Below the pieces are notes generated by a model. It did not search any database and had not been told where the DNA came from. It worked only from the letters and a program-made list of their open reading frames with translations. From Epiperipatus broadwayi (taxonomy: Eukaryota; Onychophora; Udeonychophora; Euonychophora; Peripatidae): a stretch of DNA of 64,000 bases. A program made the translations under genes and the position numbers. Below are positions 22,101 through 34,814 of the stretch, piece by piece (position 1 is the stretch's first letter; every line of letters starts with the position of its first letter). The stretch lies in the NCBI GenBank assembly GCA_028023455.1, contig JAQFVV010000022.1:6467100-6531099 (forward strand), read 5' to 3'.

Positions 22101-25100
22101 ACCTCATAATTTCATTCAATATTAAAAAAATTTAAATGAATGAAAATTTGCAAAATGTACAGAAGAGTGATCTGAAAGATCCCAACTTCAAGAGTTCAAA
22201 AAATCCAAGTGTAGAAACTTTTTCAAGACACATCAAGAAAATCCATCAAATAGCCCATAAAACTAGGATTACTAAATCCAGTGTATTTAAATTTAAGAAG
22301 CATGCCAAATGTAAATACTATCAAGATTTGAAAATAATCTAAACACATGGCTGAATTTGGCTAATAACATATACATAAATCTGCAACACGATTATTAGTC
22401 TGACAATAAAATAATTTGGTCTGATAATACATTTGAACAAAAATTAATTACTTAAACATTATGCAGTGAGAGCGAATGACATACCATAAAGACAGCATGT
22501 GAATTTACGAAACAATACATATAGAATAAATTATCATCCTTGGTATATTTTGCAATTTTTTTATAGTTACAGATGAAGCTGTGTATCTTAATTTAGACAA
22601 AAAATCAATAATTCCAAACATATTTGCAGATGTCAGAGTTGGCTATTTTCAATTATGATTAAAATTAAATAACTTTTTTTTTAAAAATATATGTATTTTA
22701 AAATTTTATAATAATCATATTTTAAAAAGTCTAATTATTTCCAATCCTATTACTGAAACAATAATTATTTGAATTTAAACAATTTAACTTTTAATAGTTT
22801 ATTAGTTCAATGTAACACAAGTATCTAGCAAATGTAGTTTTTTTAATGCCAAACTGAAACAAATCCTTCCATTAGTCTTAAGTTCAAAGTAACTAGCTTT
22901 AAAGCTTTTTTTTTTTTTTTGAAAATATATGTATATTATTTAAGTTAGTGGCTACTGTATTTTGATTTGACATATATTCTAATTCAGTCTTTTATTCCTA
23001 TAAGTAGACTATCAACTAGGCAATATAATTCCCAAAGTCAGCAGTTGGGAAATCCACTTATATAGAGGAATTCACAATATGCTTATTACAAAGGAATTGT
23101 TCTAGTATTATTCCACATTTTTATTGTCTGTGGTCTTCATTGGAATGGGCTGAATCAATGCAACAAAATGAAAGGAAGCAAGAAAAACTTAATCTGGTTA
23201 TTTTTTAATTATATATATAAATAAATAAAAAAATAGCAGAAATGGATATAGAGCCATATACAAGTAAACACAAGCTATAAGCCATATGAATTGCAAGGTC
23301 AAGTTACACAGAATGAAGAATCATCAAAATATATATATCAGTAGTGACTATGAAGATATGAGGAATATTTTAACATTTCTCAATCTTTTTTTCTCTCACA
23401 AAAATTATTTTCCAAAATAAATTCTATAATTAATAAATTAGCTATGATAAAAATCTAAATCCTCAATAAAACTATTTAAAAGGACTTTTTTCTTTATACA
23501 GTAGCTGTCAAATTGAACTTAGATATGTAATTAAATTTTAGAAACGGTTCTATTTACTCAAAGAAAAGTTTATGATATATTATTTCAAATCCTTTATTAA
23601 TTTGTGTTGACTTCATATTTCAAGATAATTCAAGAAAGTATGGATACTTGTACCACTATATTAACTTAAAAGTTCAGTGATTGTTGTTTATATATATTAA
23701 AGACAAAATCAGTGCAAAAAATGTTTCTTTATCTATTGAAGCATACATTTTACTAATGAAATGTTCACACCTAACAAATCACTGTGATAGATTGCAATTA
23801 TTGGTAAATAGCATCCAAAGATTCAAAAGATTGCAGATAAACTTAATTATGTGGTATTATTCTTTTACAATTTGATCTTTTAATATTTACTTGTATTTGA
23901 ATATAACTTAATTCCAAATGGCATTCAATTAAAATAGTTTACAAATCAATATATACATTTTTGCAAGTCAATCTTATTTGTAATTTTTGTTTGTTCATGG
24001 ACTCTTTTTGGATTTGCATTCCTAATAACTAGTTTATCCTAAGGTCAGATACAATATTTCAAAAGAGATTTAGCTACTCTGAAGTATAATATTTGCAATG
24101 TGGATTTTGTAGAATTTATACATTTTTGTTTTATTTCTTTTATATAATTTTCAAGCTTTACTTATTTTCTATTTTCTTTTTCAAACCTTTATTTCCCTTA
24201 TTATACCCTCTTCTCTTACTACTAAATAGCCCCTTTAAATGGTAGATATAGTTTTTCAATATTCTGTGCGATTTTTCATATAGATTTTCCTTATGTGAAA
24301 ATTTCATTATTAAATTGTACTTTTCAATATTTTTTGCATTGACTTTACTTTTGAAATAAACAGAACAATTGCTGAGTAATGTCAAGTTAGTACATTGTAC
24401 AAGTATTTTCACATTAAAGTTTATTATTTTGAAATATGAAGAATATATTTAATTCTGTTCTAATTTTATGCATTATGCGATATATAAGTGAATGGATACA
24501 TTGAATACTGGTTTTTAATAACTAATATAATATGCACAATCAAAGAGGATTTTTTTGAAATAATGAGTGCATTTCATAACTAAAACTTCCTTTGATGAAT
24601 TATGATATATCGTTCATAAAGTCTAATGACATGTATAAATTCAATTTTGACAGTTATAGAAGAATTTATTGGGGACTATTTATATTATTTCAATCTTTTA
24701 TTCAAATCCAAATAATCTTATTATATAACACAACAAATTTTTTAGAAAATTGAAGGATATATTTTCTTAATGTCTTTTAAATCATTTTTCTATCTCATTT
24801 AAAATCAGCAAATCAATAAGCCCTGGAATGTTATCAAAGTACTCATCAAAAAAAAAAATGTATAGAATTTATTAGTTGTGAAAATTATATTTTGACAGAA
24901 AGATTCATTAGACTTGCAATAATAAATTTGTATATATTATCAATAATACATTTGATAGCGTTTTTAAAGCACTCATAATTTATCCAGCTCCATTTGATTA
25001 TATTCTACACCAATAGAAAAAAAATCAAAAGTTTTTATTACAAAGAAAAAAAATCAAGCATTTTTCAGTAATAAAAAAATTATGTAAGGATCAATCAAAT

Positions 25101-25783
25101 TATATATCCATAATGAAGCAATAATGTTTATAATAAACTGAACTGCAAGCAGTATTTAGTAAATACTGTGTCCACATCAGGAAATCCACTTATATTAAAA
25201 TATCAAAAAATATGAAAAAATGGTGATACATTTGATATAATTAATTGTGATAATACTTCATGAATGCATGATTTGCTAAAAAACCACAAAGACATAAATA
25301 GAATAGTCTTATGGCAATTGTCATATTTTTAAAAATTCTTAGCTAATGACTTTCAGCTGCTATCCTTGAAAAATATTATCAATGTTGGTAAATATTTTTC
25401 AAACAATTACTTTGGAAATGATTTGTTGACATAATTAAATGCTTCAAAATTTATTATACGAGTTGTAGCTCATTAGTAGTTTAGTAGATTGTATGGATGT
25501 CTACAATAAAAATAAAGGTTGGGCTAAACTTCCACAAATCAGTGTTAAGATAATCATAAAATTGATAGCAATGTACATGCAAAAGCTACCATTATGATCC
25601 ATATTTTGAAGTCTATAGCTAAAATTCTTGATGTATAAAAAATTTATTCCATTTGCTGGTATATCTAAAAAAAATAACTTTACACAAAATATATAGCATG
25701 TGTCATAAAATGAGAATATTAAGAACAAATTTATAGATATAGCATAGTTTTAATTCTAAGTCATTTCTCGAATTAATAACAAT
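22101..25783. other. AT-rich spacer with small unrecognised frames
   Basis: Open frames at 22136-22342 (Lys-rich, ETFSRHIKKIHQIAHK...), 23681-23875 and 24158-24412 (minus) are short, AT-biased and unlike anything I know. I treat them as chance. No RNA genes or clear repeats are seen. Confidence 0.4.
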
Positions 25784-25796
25784 GAACTTCAACTAA
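25784..25796 (+). repeat. Left 13-bp direct repeat of the 431-bp composite
   Basis: GAACTTCAACTAA is repeated exactly at 27397-27409, the other edge of the composite. Confidence 0.75.
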
Positions 25797-27396
25797 TAAA
25801 CATGACATCATCACCATTTCTTATGTTTGTTTATAACAGTTATTAAAGCAGGCAAAACTCTATACATATTGCCACTCAGTGCAAGCCAGAGTAATCAATC
25901 AATGGATGCTAGAAGGCTTGTGAATAAAATCCCCATCTAGTGCCTACTCATCCAATATCCCCAGACTAGTTTTTGGCTTGTGACCTTCGTCAGTAAGGAC
26001 TCTTGGATCTGAGAGCACTGCACCTAGATCTTAGGATCTAATGCAACCCTCCAGCAGCCACCTTTTATATCTACTTAACTACAAACTGAGTCTTAAATTG
26101 AAAACATATTTTCACTCCAAGCTCATTAGCTTATATAGTCACATAGGTCTAAACTCAGTTCAGTACCTATACATTTTGGTAACTTTGGTTCTTTAATAAC
26201 CATAGCCACCACTTGGTTTTAAGCAAATAACCTCACATGATCATTATTTCTTATGTTTGTTTATAACTTATTAAAACAGGCAAAACTCTATACGTATTGC
26301 CACTCGGTGCAAGCCACCAGAGTAATCAATGAATGCCAGAAGGCTTGTGCATAAAATCCCCATCTAGTGCCTACTCATCCAATATCCCCAGACTAGTTTT
26401 TGGCTTGTGACCTTCGTCAGTAAGGACTCTTGGATCTGAGAGCACTGCACCTAGATCTTAGGATCTAATGCAACCCTCCAGCAGCCACCTTTTATATCTA
26501 CTTAACTACAAACTGAGTCTTAAATTGAAAACACATATTTTCACTCCAAGCTCATTAGCTTATATAGTCACATAGGTCTAAACTCAGTTCAGTACCTATA
26601 CATTTTGGTAACTTTGGTTCTTTAATAACCATAGCCACCACTTGGTTTTAAGCAAATAACCTCACATGATCATCATTTCTTATGTTTGTTTATAACTTAT
26701 TAAAACAGGCAAAACTCTATACGTATTGCCACTCGGTGCAAGCCAGAGTAATCAATGAATGCCAGAAGGCTTGTGCATAAAATCCCCATCTAGTGCCTAC
26801 TCATCCAATATCCCCAGACTAGTTTCTGGCTTGTGGCTTTGTCAGTGAGGAGCCTTGGATCTGAGAGCACTGCACTTAGATCTTAGGATCTAATGCAACC
26901 CTCCAGCAGCCACCTTTTATCTCTACTTAACTACAAAACTATGAATCTTAAATTGAAAACACCATATTTTCAATCCAAGCTCATTAGCTTATATAGTCAT
27001 ATAGGTCTGAACTCAGTTTAATACCTATACATTTTGGTGACTTTGGTTCATAGTGGTGGCTATGGTTATTAAAGAATCAAAGTCACCAAAATGTATAGGT
27101 ACTGAACCGAGTTCAGACCTATATGACTATGTAAGCTAATGAGCTTGGATTGAAAATATTAAAGACTCATAGTTTTGTAGTTAAGTAGAGATAAAAGGTG
27201 GCTGCTGGAGGGTTGCATTACATCCTAAGACCTAGATGCAGTGCTCTCAGATCCAAGGTTCCTCACTGACGAAGGCCACAAGCCAGAAACTAGTCTGGGG
27301 ATATTGGATGAGTAGGCACTAGATGGGAATTTTATGCACAAGCCTTCTGGCATCAATTAATTACTCTGGCTTGCACTGAGTGGCAATATGTATAGA
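25797..27396. mobile_element. Composite element: three ~431-bp direct units plus one inverted unit
   Basis: ATTTCTTATGTTTGTTTATA begins units at 25815, 26246 and 26685. Units 1 and 2 are about 97% alike by eye, and unit 3 differs more. At about 27064 the sequence turns round: 27078-27396 is an inverted, truncated copy closest to unit 3. On the minus strand each unit holds GTGGCTGCTGGAGGGTTGCA and, later, CTGACGAAGG ... GCC ... (G)AAAC. No open frame runs through. Exact 13-bp repeats bound the block, so it inserted as one unit or grew after a single insertion. It fits a non-autonomous retroelement that concatenated, or a fold-back transposon with repeated arms; I cannot assign a family. Confidence 0.75.
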
Positions 27397-27409
27397 GAAC
27401 TTCAACTAA
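27397..27409 (+). repeat. Right 13-bp direct repeat of the 431-bp composite
   Basis: Exact copy of 25784-25796. Confidence 0.75.
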
Positions 27410-30227
27410 GTAAAAAAAAGAAAAAATTAGGACATGATTTTTCCAAACTCAAATATGAGTCAAGTTTTCTACTATTATCATTAATAAATTCAAAGCACAA
27501 ACTCAACCAAAAATGTCACAAACGTCAGTACAATGATTTCAATAAAAGTCAAAAAGTAGAACTGAAGAAATTTAATCCTAATGTATTCCCCATTATTGTA
27601 AAACTTCTGACTTATCAAGAATCTTCAATTAATATATAATTTGTGTGTGTGTGTGTTTCTCCAAAAATGTTTTTGCATTTTTTACTATTTATTCAGATTT
27701 AACTATATATAAAAAATAGAACTAATGCCAAATATTACTTTTGAATTTTTTTTCTATCTTTGGGTGCATTTCATATGTTTTATTGTGAAGAGTCAGAAGA
27801 AAATTGATGTTTTATATTGAAAGATATTTATATCAAACTATAATTTGGGATTGCTTGTTAGAAAATTATTAAAATATATTCAATTGAATTCTCTAATACA
27901 TAAATAGTATTTAATAATATTAATATAATAAGCATAATTGAATTTTGTCATTACAACAATAATGTAAAAAAAAAAAAAAACTGATTTAAACTTTTTTTAA
28001 AAAAAAATGGTTTAAATTAACCTAACCAGAATTATTTTTTCTCCAATCCAGACAGAAGATAAAATTTATTTTCAGCAAAATGATGTTCCTTCCCATTAGT
28101 ATTATCACAGTAGGACTAATTTGGATAAATCTGATAAAAATGGACAGGACAAAGGGGTAGTGTTAACTAACCTCAGCATTTATATCTAATATTTAACTTA
28201 AAAAACAAGTTCATGCCACAAAGCCATCAAATATATTTTCATTATAAGCTACCAAAATAGAATATAGTAATATCAACATATATCCTAGTGAGATATAGTG
28301 CTTCAGTTGATGCAAATGGAGAAGTTGGCATTTTTTTTCAGCATATAATTTAATCAAAATAAACAAAAGTTATTAAAAATAGAGGGTAAAAATTTTTTTT
28401 TAGATAATCTATACATATTTTATATGTTTATATACATATAAATAATGTGATTACACTAATAGTGTGCGATTTTATTATTTCCCTTGCTGAATTTTGTTTT
28501 AACATCCATATTTATGAATATATTTAGCTACATGCTATGCCCATAAATTAAAGTTTGAATCTTGTAAAAATTTGAAATATTTTCAAATACTTAAAAAGAT
28601 TTTCAAATAAACTTAATCTTTCTTTCAGCCACCAAACTAACTATCCAATAATTTATCTGGAAATAGGTATTTAGTTAGTTTTTTTTTTTTTAAAAAAAAA
28701 AACTTTTACTAACAATTGTTTAGCTTGGAAGCTACTCATCTTAACAATTCTGTAGATAAAACCCTTTTACAATTGCTATAGAATTTAACAACCAGTAAAT
28801 GTACAGTGAACTCTCAATTTATCATTTTTGCAAATATTTTCTTATATCTCTTTCTTTGGTCTTGTAATCAGTGGCAAATAAATATTTTTCATGATGTGGT
28901 TCAATCATGTATCTTACTATAGTCAAACCACAAATTCAAAGCATTTTACCCCCCCTCCCCCACAGTTTTTTTTTTTTTTAATTTGAAACAATTTAGATAT
29001 AGTATTGCTATGTATATGTATATGCATATATGGTTAATTTACTTATTAAATAATATTCCAGTAATTATTTTTTTATAAATTATACTTATAAATAATGATA
29101 TATATAAAATAATTTTATAATTTTCGAATATTTTTTTCACTGCTGATAAATTATTTTTAAATTTTATACCTAGCATCTATCTGATGTAGAAATATAAGTT
29201 TTAACAAAAAAAAAAAAAGATTAACAAAAGTTTACTCAGAATCGGCACAAAACTACTACAAAAACAAACTTTTTTTTTTAACCTGGATAAATTTGTCTTA
29301 AATTAACATGCCATTACTTTCAACTAACTTAATAAACTAAAAGTTACTTTTGTATTGGCACAAACACATTCAATATTTTTTTTTTTTAATTGAAACAAAT
29401 GTCAATGAGATTTTAAATTAGAATAAAACACGGTTAATAGAACAATTTATTTTAAATAAAATTACTATTAAAATAAAATTGTACAAATAGTCTATAAATA
29501 TATGCAAACTTTTTGTAAATAGTTGTGGAATGTTTTGAATTACATTTGAGTGGTGTTTTAAATGTATTTCAATGAATAATTATTCAATTATTGATATCTA
29601 ATTTTTTAAATAAATTTTCAATATTCCTATTTTCCCATATCTATAATTTATATTTTTCCAGTTTTTTGAAAGACAATGGATGGAAAATTCATTATATCTA
29701 AATGTTTTAGCTCATTCTTAAAACTTCTAAGATTGTATTAAATTTTAAGAAAATGTCAAGAAATTGGTTAAAAGAATGGCAAGCAATAGCAACCTATCAT
29801 CAATGATAATAGTTCTCTTTTTCCTAATGACCTCATCAGGTTTTTTGGGCACAAAACATAAAAATTGATTAAAATATTGCCAATGGTTATTAGGTATTGA
29901 TGCTGTATTATATCCAACTTTTGGCCAAAAATATCTATAACATTATCATAAAATGATAATGGAATAAAATTTATATTAGAGATATCAGTTAATTTGAAAT
30001 ATACACATTAACTTGTGTGAAATAAATAAATTATAAATGATCCTAATTAATTAAAATAATAGGTTAGTTGCTCTAGAGATCATGAGACATAGAATTGACA
30101 AAAATGATAACTAAATCTCTATCCAGGGACTTTCAATTCTATACTAACTGCACGGGCATTTTAATTATTTATAAATAAACTAAACACACACAATTGTTAT
30201 TAATTTTCTTCTTTTCTGAGCCTACAT
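27410..30227. other. AT-rich spacer
   Basis: Contains a short GT microsatellite at about 27641-27656 and several A or T runs. The frame at 27388-27639 starts inside the composite edge, is Lys/Ser-rich and looks like chance. Nothing else is recognised. Confidence 0.5.
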
Positions 30228-30856
30228 AATATCTGATAAAATGAATATTCTCACAGAAAAGGTAGTTTTTTAATTATTTTAGCTTTATTATTGCCTAGCA
30301 TGCTTTCATTATATTTACTATATCATATTCATGGCATATAGTGATATGATTTAATGGTTCTTTATATCAGTGTTTAATTAACTGTTCACATATTCAATTT
30401 TAATTTAAAATTGAATATTCAAATAGTCCACTTCTTTGAAATGGGTACATTCATTTCTTTTTTGTTAATAGAAAAACAGTCACTAATTATTGCATATGTT
30501 TCTTTGTCTATTTTCTATCCTCTTTCTCTGTGTACACTATCTCTGCTTTTGTTAGCTTGAATCTATGGCCAGTTTTCTGCTCCTGACATAGATAGTTATA
30601 CAGACCACAAGCAAAAAACTGGCTATAGATTCAAGCTAACATAATGTACACACAGAGAGAGAGGATAGAAAGCAGATCAAAAAAGTATGTGCAATAACTA
30701 GTGACTATTTTTCTATTAACAAAAAAGAAACAAACAAGTGTACCCATTTCAAAGAAATTGACTATTTGAATATTTAAATTAAAATTGAATATGTGAACAC
30801 TTAATTAAATGTTAATTAAATACTGATATAAAAAAACCATTTAATTACATCACTAT

Positions 30857-32470
30857 TGTGACACGACAACTTTCTTTCTTCCCCTACTAACTGAATTTTA
30901 GTTATTAGAATCGTTGTCGAGGGCGCCACCAAGGATTTCTCTCTTGGAACCTGGTCACGTAACTTTACATAAACCTGGTCTTTATTTATTTTCGAACGAC
31001 GATTCACTGATTATAAACTGTGATTATAATCTCCCGGGGTTTTCCTTTAAGAACACTAACTAATTATTATAAATAATTCAAGAATTCAAGAATACGTTGG
31101 ACAAAAAAAACTTTTAATTTCTTTTACTACTATTTATTATTAATAACCTTATAATTCTATCCGATCCAGAAAGAACTGACTTACAATTTCTGATTTTCCC
31201 TCTGTTTACTTTCTAATTATGCTTCCCAAATATTTACCATAGATTTACTCGCGCCTACACTAATACTGCGAATTCTAGCAGACGTGTATATAAGACGACT
31301 TATAGTATTTTTAATCTTTCCTGAAGTTTATTTTTAAACTCCACTTTCTTTGGTAAATAAATAAATTGCAAAAATCTTACAATGAACGTATAAGTGTCTT
31401 TCGTTTTCTTATACTTTCAATTCTTTCCTTATTTTCTACTAACAAACGAGTAACGCCCCAAGGTTCTCTGTTACTTGGCGACGCACTTTTATACCCCCAC
31501 CCTGTTGTTACTCTCTAGATCGAATAGATATTAAATAATTTAAAATACAGTTATTCCAATATTTCAAAAAAATATTGAACGAAAATTAACATTAATAGAT
31601 TGCAATATTAAACAAATTTATTTCCCCCCTCTATTGTTGAAACATTCGTAATAAACATAATAAATGAAAATTAAATTAAAGATAAAGTTCTATTACGCTT
31701 TACTTAGAGTTCTCATTAATTAAAAGTTTATAATTACCCTGATCGATCAGAGCGGAGTGGCCTGATTTTCATAGGTTTTACATTCCATTGGTCGTGCCTT
31801 TGTCCTTGTACATGCGAATTCCATGAGTGTTCCTTTAGTTGTCCGGCTAGCAATATCCGTTTCTTCCATTCCATAACTCTCTCGATAGCTTCATTCAGAT
31901 GGAGTGGCGGTCAATTCCCCAAAGGGGAAGGTTGTGATAACTTTAGCCGCTATACATTTGACAAGAGTCCGTAAAATTAAATTTCAATAATAATAATTTT
32001 TATTGTTCGAAACACAGCTGCTTTCTTTATTGTCCTTGCTGGTCTCTAAAGTCAAGTCAACTGATCTCTCTAAAAGCGATCTTATCTCCACTCTTTCTTA
32101 TCTTTTTTTTTTAATTAGCGTAATAGCAATTACTAACCAAATATTTTTACTTTGTGAAAGTTTCAACAATAGAGTATAATTACTACCAAGAATCTAATTT
32201 TGTTTTCTTTTCCCCACCCTTTTATCTCTCGAATTTTTCTCCCTTTTAATTAAACACTTTTAACATTTTTTTTTTTTAATAAATTATATTCAATTTTATT
32301 TGTTTATTTCAAAATAAAAGTTCAAAATTTTTACCCTTTCCATTAAATCAAAACCATTTGTTAATTAAATTTTTTTTTTTTATTTTACAAACTATTTAAC
32401 TTCAAAAATATTTATGACAAATTATAAATATGTGAGCTTGTATATATATGAGCTGACTTAAAATATCAGC
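30857..32470. mobile_element. 1.6-kb GC-richer insertion inside the palindrome
   Basis: The palindrome arm is continuous if this piece is removed. TCACTAT stands on both sides (30850-30856 and 32471-32477), so a target duplication of 5-7 bp is likely. The insert starts TGTGACACGACAAC, as many LTRs do. It carries TATATAAG at 31287-31294, AATAAATAAA at about 31350, and CTTGGCGACG at about 31472, which resembles the end of an LTR followed by a primer-binding site. No coding frame of gag or pol is seen, and no second LTR copy, so a simple solo LTR or full LTR element is not proven. The right end forms a GAGCTGA...TCAGCTC hairpin. Confidence 0.6.
31629..32174. repeat. 546-bp segment with perfect 15-bp terminal inverted repeats
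   Basis: CTCTATTGTTGAAAC (31629-31643) and its exact complement (32160-32174) bound a GC-richer segment inside the 1.6-kb insertion. Read from the inner TG, the ends are TGTTGAAAC ... GTTTCAACA, which also fits a solo LTR. No matching flanking duplication is visible. It may be a further nested element. Confidence 0.6.
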
Positions 32471-32592
32471 TCACTATATACCATGAATATAGTAAATATA
32501 TTGAAAGCATGCTAGGCATTAATAAAGCTAAATATTAAAAAAAAAAAACTACCTTTTCTGTGGTGAGTATATTCATTTTTTCAGATATTAAA

Positions 32593-34380
32593 TACACACA
32601 AGCATGCATATATAATAAATAAACTCAAAGTAATATTGGCAAAAAAAAAAAATCTAATGCTAACATTTCTTTTTTAACAGTAGATAATCATAACAATTAA
32701 TTTCAGTAAATGACGGCCTTCTTAATTAAAAAAATCTGAAACCAAAAAAAATAACAGATAAAGCTTGTAATGCTCAATAATGTTCTACTATTTATTCAGG
32801 CCATATAAAATATTCATAAAAGCCTAAGGTTTGAAACAAAATTAACATCCAAATAGAATACTCAAAGTATTAAAAATAATGAGTATTACAAAATAACCTG
32901 AGTCTCTTGACTATTCCAATAATGCATGAACTTCCTTCCTACAATGAATCAACTAATAAAGTAAATGTGTATCAATAATTGGTACAATTGAAATCTTTGA
33001 ATAACACAAAATAATTTTTTATTTGGTAATGAAAACTCAACAATTTTTACACTAAACTTGTATGAATTGCATTTATTTTGTATATTGCATATGTACTTCT
33101 TACATTTTTTTGTCTGGAATGTGTTAAATACTAGGATAATTTAATCAAGTGAACATTTCGTAACATTGTAGCTGTTTGCTACTGCTTTCCATTTTTTAAT
33201 GCATTAAAGTTCTTTTGTTTACTTTAACTTTTTAAGATTGATTATGAATATATTAATAAATTAATTTTTTGTGCACTTTATCTCCTGATATTTTAATTTT
33301 TTTTCCTGATTTTTAGATTAGCAAGCAGTCTTCTTAATCCTAAAATTGACAATCTTATTACAGTTTATTATATCTTATTTATGATTACAGTATGTTTGCA
33401 AGTAAAATTCTCTGTCTAAAAACAGATTTAGTCTTCAAAGTAATTGTCATCTTCTAAATATAATTTATAGTAGATACATCTCAATTTTAGAGATATAGCC
33501 TAAATATTAATAAGCCCACATTGTTAAAGTGTAATTAAATTTCCTTCAATAATTGACTCTACTGTTTAAAGCTATATTGTATAAAGTAATGAAGTATATT
33601 TTAAAGTACAATATACTTTATTATTATTATCACTGCATGTAAATTCTGCTCGAGTTTTCATTAATCAAAATAATCTGTCATGCTATAATTTAATATTGTG
33701 ATTATTACTGGTAGGGGGGGGTAATCAATTCTCATACATTAGAAATACCCACTAGTGACTAATTACTACCAATATGCATATGTAAATATATCACAAATTA
33801 CATTTATTATACTCCACATATTAACTCAATAGTTAACTTAGTTAACATCTTGGATATAAAATTTGTGGAGTTCTATATTTAACCACATAGATGGCAACTT
33901 GTGGTAAGAGGACAGGGATACAAAGAATAAAATGTTAAAAGAGCACAGCAATGAACCGTTGAACCACAAATGTCTTAATTAATTCTATAGCAATCTTTTA
34001 GTTTAATTACTTGCTGCCTTTTATTCAAGCAATTGATAATAAAAAAATTTCTTGAAGTCTCTTAGTATAAATACTGCTGTTGTGAAGAAATTAACTGCCA
34101 ACAAACAACTCAAAATATGATGCATTCCACTCCCCTCATCTAGTGCACATTAATCAATAACTAAGTCTAAATATGTAGATTGATTTTAAAAAATGCCTAA
34201 GATATCATAGTTTCTCACTAAAATTTTTATCATATAGTAATTTCCATGTATATTTTGCTTAATAATATAATTTTCAAGATTTTCTTCTACTGTATTGTAA
34301 AAGCACTAAGCACTGCCAATAAAGGTATTTGGACACTTAACCTGTGACTTTTGCTTCTTGGTGAAACATATTGTATAATA
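32593..34380. other. AT-rich spacer, nothing recognised
   Basis: No supported frame, RNA gene or repeat pair. An 8-base G run lies at about 33714-33721. Confidence 0.5.
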
Positions 34381-34566
34381 TATTTCACCAAGTTATTCAG
34401 CATTTTCCAGGATAATATAAAAAATGTTATACACCTAATTCTCTTTTTACATAATAGATTGCTTCCTGAAAATTATTTCACCAAGTTATTCAGCATTTTC
34501 CAGGATAATATAAAAAATGTTATACACCTAATTCTCTTTTTACATAATAGATTGCTTCCTGAAAAT
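34381..34566 (+). repeat. Perfect 93-bp tandem duplication
   Basis: 34381-34473 and 34474-34566 appear identical base for base. Each starts TATTTCACCAAGTTATTCAG. Because 93 is a multiple of three, the open frame through it repeats a 31-residue phrase; I regard that frame as chance. The identity suggests a very recent duplication or an assembly duplication. Confidence 0.9.
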
Positions 34567-34814
34567 TATATGTAAAAGAGAGTTGTGTAAAAAAATACAT
34601 TTATGAGAAGATTGGTTCCAGACCTAAGAAATCAATGAAAATTAATTAATTAAACCCTATGAAAAATTTCATTAGAATGTTATATTTTTTTGTGTGCTAT
34701 CAAATTTTACTTCATACACATTGCATAAAAATAAAAAATGAGTTATATGAACATAAATTTCATTTGAAAAATAAAAAAAACTTGAGAAGTAATAGCACTT
34801 ACAATGAATCACTC

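Larger units (their letters stand above)
30228..32592. mobile_element. Long palindromic element split by an insertion
   Basis: The left arm (30228-30577) pairs with 30608-30856 and then, after a 1.6-kb interruption, with 32471-32592. Matching words include AGCTTGAATCTATGGCCAGT near the tip, ATTCAATTTTAATTTAAA in the middle, and GAAAGCATGCTAGGCAATAA, ACTACCTTTTCTGTG and TCAGATATT on the outer part. Without the interruption the element would be about 750 bp with arms of some 350-370 bp and a 30-base loop. No frame spans it. The palindromic layout suggests a MITE or fold-back transposon. Confidence 0.8.

Noticed and set aside
25797-27396. CRISPR array or simple satellite
   Set aside because: Units are about 431 bp without spacers, the context is eukaryotic, and TSDs plus an inverted unit do not fit a plain satellite.
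32424-32477. Helitron 3' end (hairpin GAGCTGA...TCAGCTC near an insertion edge)
   Set aside because: The bases after the hairpin do not match the CTRR terminus, there is no TC start at the other edge, and the flanking TCACTAT duplication is not expected for a Helitron.
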